From IMG/VR virus record IMGVR_UViG_3300032087_005532, positions 1 through 20,553 of that record: DNA of 20,553 nucleotides. One strand, 5' to 3'. Made by a program: the position numbers and the translations under genes. This stretch comes from a virus. The notes under the pieces were generated by a model. The model was not told the origin of the DNA. It worked only from the letters and a program-made list of their open reading frames with translations, and made no database searches. Every line of letters begins with the position of its first letter. The stretch's first letter is position 1. Positions 5,868 through 13,496 of this stretch are shown one piece after another.

Positions 5868-7538
5868 ATGGCTGACGTGTTAATTTCTGATCTTTCTTTT
5901 TCACAACCATTATCTGGAGATGAATTGCTCCCCATAGTACAGAACGGTACATCTTATAAGGTATCAGTCAGTGCTGTTGGAGGTACAGGTGGTGATACAG
6001 AAAACATTAACGGTCGATGTAATAATATTGGTATCGGTTATAACTATAGTAGTATTGTCGGTGGTGAATGTAATGACGTAGATGGTAACTGTAGTTTTAT
6101 TGGTGGTGGAAAAGTTAATCTATTATCAGCTGATCTTGGGTTTATTGGTGGTGGTACTGGTAATATTGTATATGCACCAGGTGGTTTTATAGGAGGTGGT
6201 GCGGGTAACGATATATGTTCCAATACATGCCTTGATACTATCGGTGGTGGTAATAGTAATACAGTTCATCCAGGATTTAAATTATCATTTATCGGTGGTG
6301 GTAGTGGTAATTTTATGGTAACCTGTAACTCTTGTGCAAGTGCAGATCCAAGTTTCAGTAACCGCGGTAATGTAATTGTCGGTGGTTCATCAAATTCGAT
6401 GGGTACCCCAGGTAGTCCTTTGAAAGGATTACCACCAATGACTAAAGATTTATGCCATAATACTATTGTAGGTGGCTATTTCAACAAAATTTATAAATTT
6501 GGTACAATTACTGAGACATTACCAGATGAAGATATAGAATCAAAATATAGCTTTGTAGGTGGTGGGTTATATAACCGTGTAAACGGTAACTATACTACTA
6601 TAGTTGGGGGGACCAATAATAAAATATATTCCGGGGTAAAAAGTAGTTTTATAGGCGGTGGTGCGTGGAATACAGTTCGTAGCGTTCCAGGTACTTCTGG
6701 TTCAAATTACTCAACTATTGTAGGAGGTTTTGGTAATACGCTTTCCGGTAACTGCAGCGTCATACTTGGTGGTAATCAAAATACACTATCTGCTGATTTC
6801 GGATTTATCGGCGGCGGTGCAACTCATACAATTAATAGTATAGGAGGTATAATTGGTGGTGGTTCGCAAAATACGATTGAAGAAAATACTTTTATCGATA
6901 CCATTGGTGGCGGTAACGGTAACTGTGTAGGTGCTAGTTTTAAGAATTCATTCATCGGCGGTGGTCTTGGTAATACGATGACCAGTGCTAGCACGGCTAG
7001 GTTTTGCTCATCTTTTAGTTCTTACACAAATAGTATAATAAGTGGTCGTGAAAATAATCTCGGCGGGTATAATTTTACGAAAACTATGTGTTCAAATACT
7101 ATTGCCGGTGGTCAATTTAACGGTATAGGTGGGGTATGTTTACAGACATATCCTAATGAAGATTTTACAGCAAATCATAATTTTATAGGCGGTGGTAAAC
7201 GAAACGCTATAAATGGTCACTGCTCTGGTATCGCTGCTGGTTATCAGAATGAAATATTTTCAAACCTTTCAGGCGCATTTATCGGTGGTGGTGTATATAA
7301 TACGATACGTAACGTCGACGGTGCATCTAATGGCCATCATTCATCTATTTTAGGTGGTAAATGTAATACAATAAGTCACGATGAATCATTTATCGCTGGT
7401 ACAGGTATAACATCGGTTTCATCTAATATGCTACATGCAAATACATTATACTTAAGTGCTGCAGCTTTACCAACTACTGACCCCGGTATACCAGGCGTTG
7501 TGTGGAGAGATGGTACAGACTTAAAGATTAGCGTTTAA
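5868..7538 (+). CDS. Tail fibre/adhesin built from Ile-Gly-Gly-Gly repeats
   Basis: This 556-residue protein has three parts. Residues 1-38 form the N-terminal module common in marine phage fibres (ISDL, then SGDELLPIVQNGTSYKVSVS), which probably attaches to the virion. Residues about 50-510 are short beta repeats with consensus [FT]IGGG..N followed by a turn, typical of a trimeric beta-helix or YadA-head-like fibre. Residues 520-556 are a C-terminal module (LYLSAAALPTTDPGIPGVVW) that recurs at the ends of phage fibre proteins. The repeats fall into two long tandem units (see the repeat entries). There are 15 Cys, unusually many for a fibre. It is the likely receptor-binding or distal fibre component. 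The MADV start is fixed by ACTAAATA upstream. Confidence 0.8.
   Translation: MADVLISDLSFSQPLSGDELLPIVQNGTSYKVSVSAVGGTGGDTENINGRCNNIGIGYNYSSIVGGECNDVDGNCSFIGGGKVNLLSADLGFIGGGTGNIVYAPGGFIGGGAGNDICSNTCLDTIGGGNSNTVHPGFKLSFIGGGSGNFMVTCNSCASADPSFSNRGNVIVGGSSNSMGTPGSPLKGLPPMTKDLCHNTIVGGYFNKIYKFGTITETLPDEDIESKYSFVGGGLYNRVNGNYTTIVGGTNNKIYSGVKSSFIGGGAWNTVRSVPGTSGSNYSTIVGGFGNTLSGNCSVILGGNQNTLSADFGFIGGGATHTINSIGGIIGGGSQNTIEENTFIDTIGGGNGNCVGASFKNSFIGGGLGNTMTSASTARFCSSFSSYTNSIISGRENNLGGYNFTKTMCSNTIAGGQFNGIGGVCLQTYPNEDFTANHNFIGGGKRNAINGHCSGIAAGYQNEIFSNLSGAFIGGGVYNTIRNVDGASNGHHSSILGGKCNTISHDESFIAGTGITSVSSNMLHANTLYLSAAALPTTDPGIPGVVWRDGTDLKISV
6093..6755 (+). repeat. Long coding repeat, unit 1 of the adhesin
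   Basis: Residues 76-296. The order of landmarks is SFIGGG, LLSADLGFIGGG, LDTIGGG, LSFIGGGSGN, KDLCHNTIVGG, LPDEDI, SFVGGG, SFIGGGAWNTV, and YSTIVGG to SGNC. The same order recurs in unit 2, so the two halves arose by an internal duplication of about 210-220 codons. Confidence 0.7.
6756..7373 (+). repeat. Long coding repeat, unit 2 of the adhesin
   Basis: Residues 297-502, with landmarks matching unit 1: TLSADFGFIGGG, IDTIGGG, NSFIGGGLGN, KTMCSNTIAGG, YPNEDF, NFIGGG, AFIGGGVYNTI and HSSILGGKCN. Spacing is kept except for a deletion of several residues near position 400. The divergence indicates an old duplication. Confidence 0.7.
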
Positions 7539-7582
7539 TTACATACTTATAATAGTTTAAAATTATCGAATATGTGATAAAT

Positions 7583-7590
7583 ATTAAATA
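7583..7590 (+). promoter_or_regulatory. Late-promoter-like ATTAAATA element
   Basis: ATTAAATA followed by 9 bases and the ATG at 7600. The spacing is looser than at most sites. A TATAAT also lies at 7551-7556, and no Shine-Dalgarno is present. Confidence 0.4.
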
Positions 7591-7599
7591 ATAACTATA

Positions 7600-9345
7600 A
7601 TGGCTGACCAACAAAATAGCGCAGGACAATCTGGTTTTTTAAAGAATATCGTTAATAAATTACCTTACCAGTCTGTTGACTTTAATAAAGTATTACAGGA
7701 TTTAAATCCTAAGTACGATACTTTCCAGGAAACAGGTATGAGAAGAGTTGAAGCTTTAGCTAAAAACTCTATCTTTTATAATAACGAGTTTAATAATACT
7801 GGCGCTGGTCAAATAAGTGTAGATGGTAATTATAGTGCTTTAGTATATGCTAATATTGAAGAAAATAAAGGTGGTAGATTAAGAGATTATCGCGTAATGG
7901 CATCGTTTTCTGAAATTAGTGATGCATTAGATGAAATTTGCGACGAATGTATTAATAAAGATGAAGATGGTAATATTGTAAATCTTACTTTTAGAAACAC
8001 TGATATTGATGAAGAAAAGCAGCAAAATGTTAAAGATGAGTTTGAAAAATATATTGATTATTTTCAGCTAGATAAAAAAGGTTTCGAGTTCTTCAGACAG
8101 TTATTAATTGAAGGTGAAGTATATTTTGAGCATATTGTACATAAAGGCTATACTGAAGATGGTATTTTAGGTGCAGTTGTATTACCTAGTGATCTTATTG
8201 ACCCGATTTATGATAATATTCAAAATATGATCATTAAAGGTTATATTTTACGTAAACCAATATTTGACCCTAATAAGCCTGAAAAGATTGAAAAGTTTGA
8301 TTTCATACCAATGGATGAAAATCAGATATCATATGTAAACTCTGGTATTTGGAATCAAGACAAAACGTTTAGACTACCTTTTATTGAGAATGCTAGAAGA
8401 GCTTATCGTCAGTTATCATTAGTTGAAGATGCTATTGTTATATATAGACTTGTTAGAGCACCAGAACGTCTCGTGTTTAACGTTGATGTGGGTAACATGG
8501 CTCCGCCAAAAGCTGAAGCATATCTTAGAAAGCTTATTCAAGAGTATTGGAGTAAAAAGACGTTTGATAGTAATCAATCTGGTCAAGTACAGAAGTTTAA
8601 TCCACAAAGCATGCTTGATTCATTCTGGTTTGCTAAGAGAGCAGGTTCAGAAGGTACATCAGTTACTCAATTAGCTGGTGGTGCTAACTTAGGTGAGTTA
8701 TCTGACTTGATGTATTTTGTTAATAAACTTTATAAAGCGTTAAAAGTACCTCTCAACAGATTAAACCCTGAAAGTCAATTCAGTGACGGTAATGAAATAT
8801 TAAGAGAAGAATTAAAGTTTGCTAAATTTATTATTAGACTACAGCAGCAATTTGCAACTGGTCTTAAAAATGGGTTTATTACTCATCTCAAACTTAAAGG
8901 TTATTACGATGAGTATGATTTAAAAGCTCCTAATATTCATTTAGAGTTTAATGTACCTACCAATTTCTATGAGTTAAGAGAAAGTCAAAAGCTAGAGCTT
9001 AAAGCCACAAACTTTAATAATTTAGCGTCTAATGAATTTGTTGCTGCGACTTATGCGCAAAAACGTTATCTTGGTTGGAATGATGTCGATATCAAAGCTA
9101 ATAGGGAATTTTTACGTAAGGATGCAGAATTGCAATGGGAATTACAGCAAATAAATGCTGGTGGTCCTAACTGGAGAGACGATCTGGAAAAGCAAGCAGC
9201 CCCTGATGAAGTCGGTGCTATGGCTGGTGTTGGTGGTGAGGTTAGTGCTGAAACACCTCCTGAATTCGGCGGCGGCCCAGCTGATACAGGTGAAGAAGCA
9301 GCTCCAGAAGAAGCAGTTCCTGAAGAGCCCGCAGCTGAAGTTTAA
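7600..9345 (+). CDS. 20: Portal vertex protein (T4 gp20 family)
   Basis: This 581-residue protein has the gp20 landmarks: RLRDYRVMASFSEISDALDE and ICDECI (about residues 96-121), a core with EGEVYFEHI (about 172-180), the strongly conserved YRLVRAPERLVFNVDVGNM (about 282-300), and the region around LNRLNPESQF (about 387-396). gp20 forms the dodecameric ring at one head vertex that starts prohead assembly and is the channel for DNA packaging and exit. The length is close to T4 gp20 (524) plus an acidic, Pro/Ala/Glu-rich tail (about 540-581) that is extra and probably disordered. It is followed stop-to-stop by a tiny reverse-strand gene. Confidence 0.93.
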   Translation: MADQQNSAGQSGFLKNIVNKLPYQSVDFNKVLQDLNPKYDTFQETGMRRVEALAKNSIFYNNEFNNTGAGQISVDGNYSALVYANIEENKGGRLRDYRVMASFSEISDALDEICDECINKDEDGNIVNLTFRNTDIDEEKQQNVKDEFEKYIDYFQLDKKGFEFFRQLLIEGEVYFEHIVHKGYTEDGILGAVVLPSDLIDPIYDNIQNMIIKGYILRKPIFDPNKPEKIEKFDFIPMDENQISYVNSGIWNQDKTFRLPFIENARRAYRQLSLVEDAIVIYRLVRAPERLVFNVDVGNMAPPKAEAYLRKLIQEYWSKKTFDSNQSGQVQKFNPQSMLDSFWFAKRAGSEGTSVTQLAGGANLGELSDLMYFVNKLYKALKVPLNRLNPESQFSDGNEILREELKFAKFIIRLQQQFATGLKNGFITHLKLKGYYDEYDLKAPNIHLEFNVPTNFYELRESQKLELKATNFNNLASNEFVAATYAQKRYLGWNDVDIKANREFLRKDAELQWELQQINAGGPNWRDDLEKQAAPDEVGAMAGVGGEVSAETPPEFGGGPADTGEEAAPEEAVPEEPAAEV

Positions 9346-9495
9346 TTAGTCTTTCCAGATTAAAACTAAATTAGGCCCTCTTTCCAATACTTGTATAAGT
9401 GTATTTGTACCTACTGTTGTATCGATAAATGTACCTAAATATGCAGCAGACATTCCTGCTGAAACGGGTGGAACTAAAGTTGCGTGATAAGCCAT
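9346..9495 (-). CDS. Small unknown protein, 49 residues
   Basis: A complete reverse-strand frame (MAYHATLVPPVSAGM to LVLIWKD) with an AATAAATA element exactly 5 bases before its ATG. The stop codon abuts the portal stop through TAATTA. The protein is mainly hydrophobic and beta-prone, with Pro-Pro and Gly-Thr turns, no Cys and no clear membrane helix. It is not recognised. The correct element, the intact frame filling the whole gap and the same junction type as at 10698 and 20249 all argue that it is a real gene. It is divergent from the gp13-like gene at 9541. Confidence 0.65.
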   Translation of the reverse strand: MAYHATLVPPVSAGMSAAYLGTFIDTTVGTNTLIQVLERGPNLVLIWKD

Positions 9496-9500
9496 ATAAT

Positions 9501-9508
9501 TATTTATT
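9501..9508 (-). promoter_or_regulatory. Late-promoter-like AATAAATA element (reverse)
   Basis: On the reverse strand AATAAATA ends 5 bases before the ATG at 9495. Together with the forward element at 9528 it fills the 45-base divergent gap. Confidence 0.5.
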
Positions 9509-9527
9509 ATAACAACATGCTTAATTA

Positions 9528-9535
9528 ATTAAATA
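9528..9535 (+). promoter_or_regulatory. Late-promoter-like ATTAAATA element
   Basis: ATTAAATA followed by ATTGT and the ATG at 9541. The 5-base spacer ATTGT is identical to the one before gp21 at 11733. Confidence 0.55.
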
Positions 9536-9540
9536 ATTGT

Positions 9541-10698
9541 ATGGCAAAGTGTGATATAGCTCCAATTTCTGGATTTCAAAGTACGAATCTCAATTCTAAA
9601 GTAGATAATTTTAATAGACTTGGTGATAGAATATTAAGGACGTTAGGTTATCCTTTTACAAATGTTGAGATCCATAGAGATCAGTTATATGAGAATATTA
9701 GTATTGCTATTGAATACTTTAGTAAATTTGCTGGTTATACAAAAGAATACTTAATTTTTGATAGTAACTTATATCAAAAAGATTATGGTATAAAATTAGA
9801 CGATTTATTTACGCTCCAAAATAGTGATACATTTAAAGAGCAGAAAGATTTAAATACACCTAATAAAGACTTTACAAAGGAAATAGATAATACGGAAACA
9901 GTATATATTGCAACGTCGAGTATTGATGGTTCATTGTTTAGTTCTATATCTAGCTTATCATCTGCTTTAGAAAATGGAATATCAGCTAACGATGTATTTA
10001 CTGACGGTTTTTATAATGAAATAGAGAGTGAAGTACCATCAGTTAGTTCTCTCTTTATACCTCAAGTTAAAAATAACTTTACTAGAAAAGGTGATGTTGT
10101 AAGTGAAGAAGAACAATTTGTTAATAGTTTTGACTATGATACAATGGATTATAGAAAGGTTATTGCTGTTACCGATTTCGAAGAAGGTTCAAGTACAGGT
10201 ATCAATACACTCTTTACTATTGAACAAACATTAGCACAACAAACATACTTTAGTTATGCTATGGGTAATTACGGGTTTGATTTAATTAGCTGGTATACAC
10301 TTAAGAATTGGCTCGAAACAAGAGAAAAGATGTTAGCTACTAAGAGGTCTTATACATTCGATGAAAGGACTCAATTATTAAGAATGTTCCCTCAACCAAA
10401 TGCTAGTGATAGTAATGTGAGATTTTATGGTGTGGTTTCATGCTACGTCGAAAGACCTATTAGAGATTTGGTTAAAGAGTTATGGGTGTATCAATACGCA
10501 TTAGCTCTTACAAAGATGGCTGTTGCTAATATTAGAGGTAAGTATGGAAACGTTACTCTTTTTGGTGGTGGTAGTGTAAATGCGTCAGATTTAATGACAC
10601 AAGGTTTATCTGAAAAAGATAAATTGGAAGAACAGTTAATGTCAGGAGCAGCTCCAGGTCAAGGAGATGCAGATCCAACATTATTCTTCGTTGGATAA
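9541..10698 (+). CDS. 13: Neck protein, T4 gp13-like
   Basis: This 385-residue protein fits the gp13-like neck family of marine T4-type phages. The N-terminal module is RLGDRILRTLGYPFTNVEI followed by an acidic helix ISIAIEYFSKFAG and TKEYLIF (about residues 27-80). The family's middle block is DFEEGSSTGINTLFTIEQ then YGFDLISWYTLKNWLE, and its C-terminal block is LVKELWVYQYALALTKMAVA with FGGGSVNASDL and a closing SEKDKLEEQL. T4 gp13 joins the packaged head to the tail with gp14. The protein is longer than T4 gp13 (309), with extra Ser-rich sequence near 110-190. It sits between portal and head-completion genes, as expected for a head-neck module. Confidence 0.7.
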   Translation: MAKCDIAPISGFQSTNLNSKVDNFNRLGDRILRTLGYPFTNVEIHRDQLYENISIAIEYFSKFAGYTKEYLIFDSNLYQKDYGIKLDDLFTLQNSDTFKEQKDLNTPNKDFTKEIDNTETVYIATSSIDGSLFSSISSLSSALENGISANDVFTDGFYNEIESEVPSVSSLFIPQVKNNFTRKGDVVSEEEQFVNSFDYDTMDYRKVIAVTDFEEGSSTGINTLFTIEQTLAQQTYFSYAMGNYGFDLISWYTLKNWLETREKMLATKRSYTFDERTQLLRMFPQPNASDSNVRFYGVVSCYVERPIRDLVKELWVYQYALALTKMAVANIRGKYGNVTLFGGGSVNASDLMTQGLSEKDKLEEQLMSGAAPGQGDADPTLFFVG

Positions 10699-11226
10699 TT
10701 ACTTAGCTTCAAAGACTTCTATTAGTTTTTGAATGATTCCACTTACATCATTTATATCTAGTTTTTCTTCACCTTTCGATTTTGATGTTGTTTTTTTAGG
10801 TGTCTGCACTTCTATTTCATAATCACCGTAAACATCATCATCTTCTTCGCTTATAGAAAGATCTATCTCTTCATTTTCTTGTGTATTATCCACATCAACA
10901 GGTTGATTTAAACAACCTATATCAGTTAAAATAATATCTAGTAATTGTTTTGTATTATTTTCTTCTTTACTCCTACCTACAAAATCAATTATTTCACTCT
11001 GTGTAAATTTACCTTTTAATTCCTTTACAGGGTTATTATAACTGCCGTAACAGAGGTGTACGAGATATTTAATTGTAATTTCAGCTGAGTCTTTTATCAA
11101 ATAAAAGGCCCCTTTTTTGTTAATAGTTACACCGGTATCCGGTTTTTCATGGGCAATTTTAGCCGGTCTCATTAAATTTCTTTGACGTATACTGCTATTT
11201 GTAATGATTTTTTCTTCGAAAGTCAT
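10699..11226 (-). CDS. Unknown protein with acidic linker
   Basis: This 175-residue protein is not recognised. Residues 1-110 look globular (helices around ITIKYLVHLCYG and FTQSEIIDFVGRSKEENN). Residues about 120-145 are strongly acidic (EENEEID-like, EEDDDVYGDYEIE), followed by a Lys/Ser/Thr linker and a final helix (VSGIIQKLIEVFEAK). Acidic linkers of this kind occur in proteins that bind DNA-binding partners or mimic DNA, but nothing here proves that. Start MTFEEK at 11226 is chosen over an upstream in-frame ATG because TATAAATA lies exactly 5 bases before it. Its stop abuts the stop of the gp13-like gene as TAATTA. Confidence 0.75.
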   Translation of the reverse strand: MTFEEKIITNSSIRQRNLMRPAKIAHEKPDTGVTINKKGAFYLIKDSAEITIKYLVHLCYGSYNNPVKELKGKFTQSEIIDFVGRSKEENNTKQLLDIILTDIGCLNQPVDVDNTQENEEIDLSISEEDDDVYGDYEIEVQTPKKTTSKSKGEEKLDINDVSGIIQKLIEVFEAK

Positions 11227-11231
11227 AATTA

Positions 11232-11239
11232 TATTTATA
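11232..11239. promoter_or_regulatory. Single shared late-promoter element between divergent starts
   Basis: TATAAATA on the reverse strand (TATTTATA forward) sits in the centre of an 18-base gap. The reverse ATG at 11226 and the forward ATG at 11245 are each exactly 5 bases away from the octamer. Confidence 0.55.
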
Positions 11240-11244
11240 ACGTT

Positions 11245-11709
11245 ATGCGAATAAAAAAAGATAAAAGATATCGCCAAGGTATTTTTAAACCGGTCAACTC
11301 TAAAAAGTATATAGGTAAAGGTGACCCTGTATATAGGTCAGGATGGGAATTAAAATTTTTTAGATGGGCTGATTTAAATGAAAATATTTTAGCTTGGGGT
11401 AGTGAAAATATTATTATACCATATTTAAATCCTTTAGACGGTAAAGTACACCGTTATTTCGTCGACAACTTTATTGTATTTAAAGATAAAGATGGTAATA
11501 AAAATAAATTTTTAATTGAAATAAAACCTAGTAAACAAACACAAAAGCCTGTAAAGACGAAATATAAAAAAACGAAAACATTATTATATGAGCAAAAAAT
11601 GTATGTACAAAATACAGCTAAATGGCAAGCAGCTAATGAATGGGCTAACAAAAAAGGTTATAAATTCTTAATAATAACTGAGAAAGAACTTAATATTAAA
11701 TGGAAATAG
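11245..11709 (+). CDS. 4: Head completion nuclease (T4 gp4 family)
   Basis: This 154-residue protein is close in length to T4 gp4 (150). It shows the family's order: YRQGIFKPVN and KYIGKGDPVYRSGWELKFF at the N-terminus, IIIPY, then HRYFVDNFIVF and FLIEIKPSKQTQ. The last two supply Asp74 and Glu92-x-Lys94, and Glu35 lies in WELKFF, giving a PD-(D/E)xK-type nuclease core. gp4 acts on the filled head before tail joining, probably trimming the DNA. The start MRIKKDK is preferred over the upstream ATG at 11182, which would overlap the divergent gene. It overlaps the longest possible gp21 frame, but not the gp21 start preferred here. Confidence 0.9.
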   Translation: MRIKKDKRYRQGIFKPVNSKKYIGKGDPVYRSGWELKFFRWADLNENILAWGSENIIIPYLNPLDGKVHRYFVDNFIVFKDKDGNKNKFLIEIKPSKQTQKPVKTKYKKTKTLLYEQKMYVQNTAKWQAANEWANKKGYKFLIITEKELNIKWK

Positions 11710-11719
11710 CTAGAGAAGC

Positions 11720-11727
11720 TATAAATA
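11720..11727 (+). promoter_or_regulatory. T4-type late promoter, exact TATAAATA, for gp21
   Basis: Exact TATAAATA followed by ATTGT and the ATG at 11733. It lies inside the longer gp21 frame that begins at 11700, and so decides between the two starts. Confidence 0.65.
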
Positions 11728-11732
11728 ATTGT

Positions 11733-12401
11733 ATGGGATTAAATCTAATAGTTGAAACACCAGCTCCGAAAGAAGAGTTTGAGTATATCGTGGAAGAAGG
11801 TAACTCAAAAGATAAGCAAAATTTTTATATAAAAGGACCATATATGATGGCGGAAGGTGTAAATCGTAACAAGAGAATTTACCCTTTAGAGGAAATGCAA
11901 AGAGAGATTAAGCGCTATGAAAACTTCATGGTAAAGACAGGTAGAGCTATGGGTGAATTGAACCATCCTACTACTGCTGATGTTGATCTCGAGAGAGCTT
12001 GCCATTTAGTTACAGAGTTATCACAAGATGGTAATGTTTTTTATGGTAAAAGTAAGGTACTTTCTACACCGACAGGTTTAATTGTTAGATCTCTTATTAA
12101 TGACGGGGTGAGAGTTGGTATGAGCTCTAGAGCTCTTGGTCAGCTTATTCCTGAATCTGGTCAAGATGGTGTTAATAGAGTTAAAGACTTTAAATTAGTC
12201 GCTATTGATTGTGTAGCTGATCCATCTTTTCCAAAAGCTTTTGTTAATGGTATCTTGGAAAGTAAGCAATACGTTGTAAATAAATATGGCCAGTTCGAAG
12301 AAATGTATGATAACTTTGAAAATAGCATTGCAACAATGCCTCTTAAAAATAAAGACGACTTTTTAAAGGATAATATTATTAAATTTCTTAAAAGCCTATA
12401 A
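11733..12401 (+). CDS. 21: Prohead core protease (T4 gp21 family)
   Basis: This 222-residue protein is the serine protease that matures T4-type proheads by cutting scaffold and capsid proteins. Signatures are MMAEGVNRNKRIYP (about residues 38-51), GELNHP with catalytic His78, and VGMSSRALG with the nucleophile Ser at 131/132, followed by VKDFKLVAIDCVADPSFP. The fold is that of herpesvirus-type assembly proteases. The frame is open from an ATG at 11700, but 11733 is preferred: TATAAATA lies 5 bases before it, and MGLNLIVETP aligns with the opening of T4 gp21 (NEPQLLIET). It is followed by the small core-like gene, gp22 and gp23, the T4 order. Confidence 0.92.
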   Translation: MGLNLIVETPAPKEEFEYIVEEGNSKDKQNFYIKGPYMMAEGVNRNKRIYPLEEMQREIKRYENFMVKTGRAMGELNHPTTADVDLERACHLVTELSQDGNVFYGKSKVLSTPTGLIVRSLINDGVRVGMSSRALGQLIPESGQDGVNRVKDFKLVAIDCVADPSFPKAFVNGILESKQYVVNKYGQFEEMYDNFENSIATMPLKNKDDFLKDNIIKFLKSL

Positions 12402-12408
12402 TACAAAT

Positions 12409-12552
12409 ATGAAGGAAAATAAAACAAATATAAAGAAATTTATTAGTAATGTAATGAACCGCGAATATAAAAAGGCGAGTTCCGATTTATCTACTGTAAT
12501 TAACAAGAAAATTGAACAGAAGATATTAAATAATAATATAAATATTTTTTAA
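12409..12552 (+). CDS. Small prohead-core-like protein between gp21 and gp22
   Basis: This complete 47-residue frame is Lys- and Asn-rich and helical (KKFISNVMNREYKKASSDLS, then VINKKIEQKIL). The pattern 'F..n.m...Y..A...L...in.Ki..ki' is seen in short proteins near gp21-gp22 of marine T4-like phages, and T4 itself carries small core proteins (gp67, gp68) beside gp21. A minor prohead-core role is therefore likely but unproven. A CTATAATA-N5-ATG arrangement precedes it, only 7 bases after the gp21 stop. Its last codons contain the gp22 promoter. Confidence 0.7.
   Translation: MKENKTNIKKFISNVMNREYKKASSDLSTVINKKIEQKILNNNINIF
12537..12544 (+). promoter_or_regulatory. T4-type late promoter, exact TATAAATA, for gp22
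   Basis: Exact TATAAATA inside the 3' end of the preceding small gene, 10 bases before the gp22 ATG. The predicted leader is only about 5 bases. Confidence 0.65.
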
Positions 12553-12554
12553 TT

Positions 12555-13415
12555 ATGGACATCAAACAAATTTTATCAGAAGCTACTAACGGTGCACTCA
12601 ATGAAGAAGTGTTATCTGAAATTGAAAACGTTTTCGAGCAGAAAGTAAACGATAAGGTTGAAATTCACGTTGAACAAGCTCTTAACGATCAAGACGAATT
12701 ATACACTGAAAAGCTCAATGAGTTAGTTGAGAAGATCGATGCTGATCATTCTAGCAAGTTGAAGAGAGTTGTAGAAGCTATCGATAGTGATAGAGCTGAA
12801 AAATTACAAATGGTAATCGAAAAATATGAAAGTGCTTTAAATGAAGAAGCAGAAAACTTTCAGTCACAATTAATTGATAGTATTTCCGATTACTTGGATG
12901 TTTATTTGGAAGAAAAAATTCCAGTTGAAAGTGTTCAAGAAGCAGTAAAGAACACTAAAGCTAAGAAAATTTTAGAAGGTTTAAGAAACCATCTAGCAGT
13001 TGATAGTGCTTTAGAAAAAGAAAGCATTAAAGAAGCCGTAATCGACGGTCATAATCAAATTAATGAAGCTTCAAAGAAGCTTGAGTCTGTTGCAGAAGAA
13101 AATGCAGTTTTGAAAGAAGAATTAGATACAGTTAAAGCTGGTTTAATGCTTGAACAAAAGACTGCAGGTCTTGATAAGAAGACGAAGCAATATATAAACA
13201 AGGCACTTAAAGGTAAGGACGCAGAGTTCATTGCTGAAAACTTTGATTATACATTGAAGCTCTTCAAGAAAAAGGAAAGCGACAGACTCGAGACATTGAA
13301 AGAAGAAGCTTTGAGTACTAGAGAAAACGTAGATAGAGTTGTTTACGAATCTAAGCAAGAAATTGTTGAAGAAAAAGTAGCATCACCTTATCTATCAGAA
13401 TTATCAAAGTACTAG
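12555..13415 (+). CDS. 22: Prohead core scaffold protein (T4 gp22-like)
   Basis: This 286-residue protein is rich in Glu, Lys and Ala and is almost entirely predicted helix and coiled coil, with related segments in series (ELVEKIDADHSSKLKRVVEA, then IDSDRAEKLQMVIEKYESAL). No Cys or catalytic motif is seen. Composition, length (T4 gp22 is 269) and position between gp21 and gp23 identify the internal scaffold around which the head assembles and which gp21 then degrades. The C-terminus (SPYLSELSKY) resembles the capsid-interacting tails of such scaffolds. The coding sequence uses more G and C than the accessory genes, in line with high expression. Confidence 0.88.
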   Translation: MDIKQILSEATNGALNEEVLSEIENVFEQKVNDKVEIHVEQALNDQDELYTEKLNELVEKIDADHSSKLKRVVEAIDSDRAEKLQMVIEKYESALNEEAENFQSQLIDSISDYLDVYLEEKIPVESVQEAVKNTKAKKILEGLRNHLAVDSALEKESIKEAVIDGHNQINEASKKLESVAEENAVLKEELDTVKAGLMLEQKTAGLDKKTKQYINKALKGKDAEFIAENFDYTLKLFKKKESDRLETLKEEALSTRENVDRVVYESKQEIVEEKVASPYLSELSKY

Positions 13416-13496
13416 AATTTCCTATAAATTTTTAGGTATTCCTGAGTTTCCTGGTTTTTTAAAACCTTGGGGTCGTTATAAAGGAAATATATATTT
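13416..13496 (+). promoter_or_regulatory. gp23 leader with Shine-Dalgarno
   Basis: The leader holds TATAAATT near 13423 (one mismatch to the late octamer), a palindromic GGTTTTTTAAAACC near 13453-13466, TATAAA at 13477-13482 and the Shine-Dalgarno AAGGAA at 13481-13486, 10 bases before the ATG. It is the only major gene in the window with a clear ribosome-binding site and a real 5' leader. Confidence 0.6.

Noticed and set aside
6093-7373. Regular repeats resembling a CRISPR array
   Set aside because: The repetition is at the protein level (IGGG units) inside one open frame. The DNA copies are degenerate and not separated by spacers.
8423-8674. Alternative frames inside the portal and capsid genes
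   Set aside because: They are shadows of strongly supported genes in another frame, with no start element and no recognisable product.
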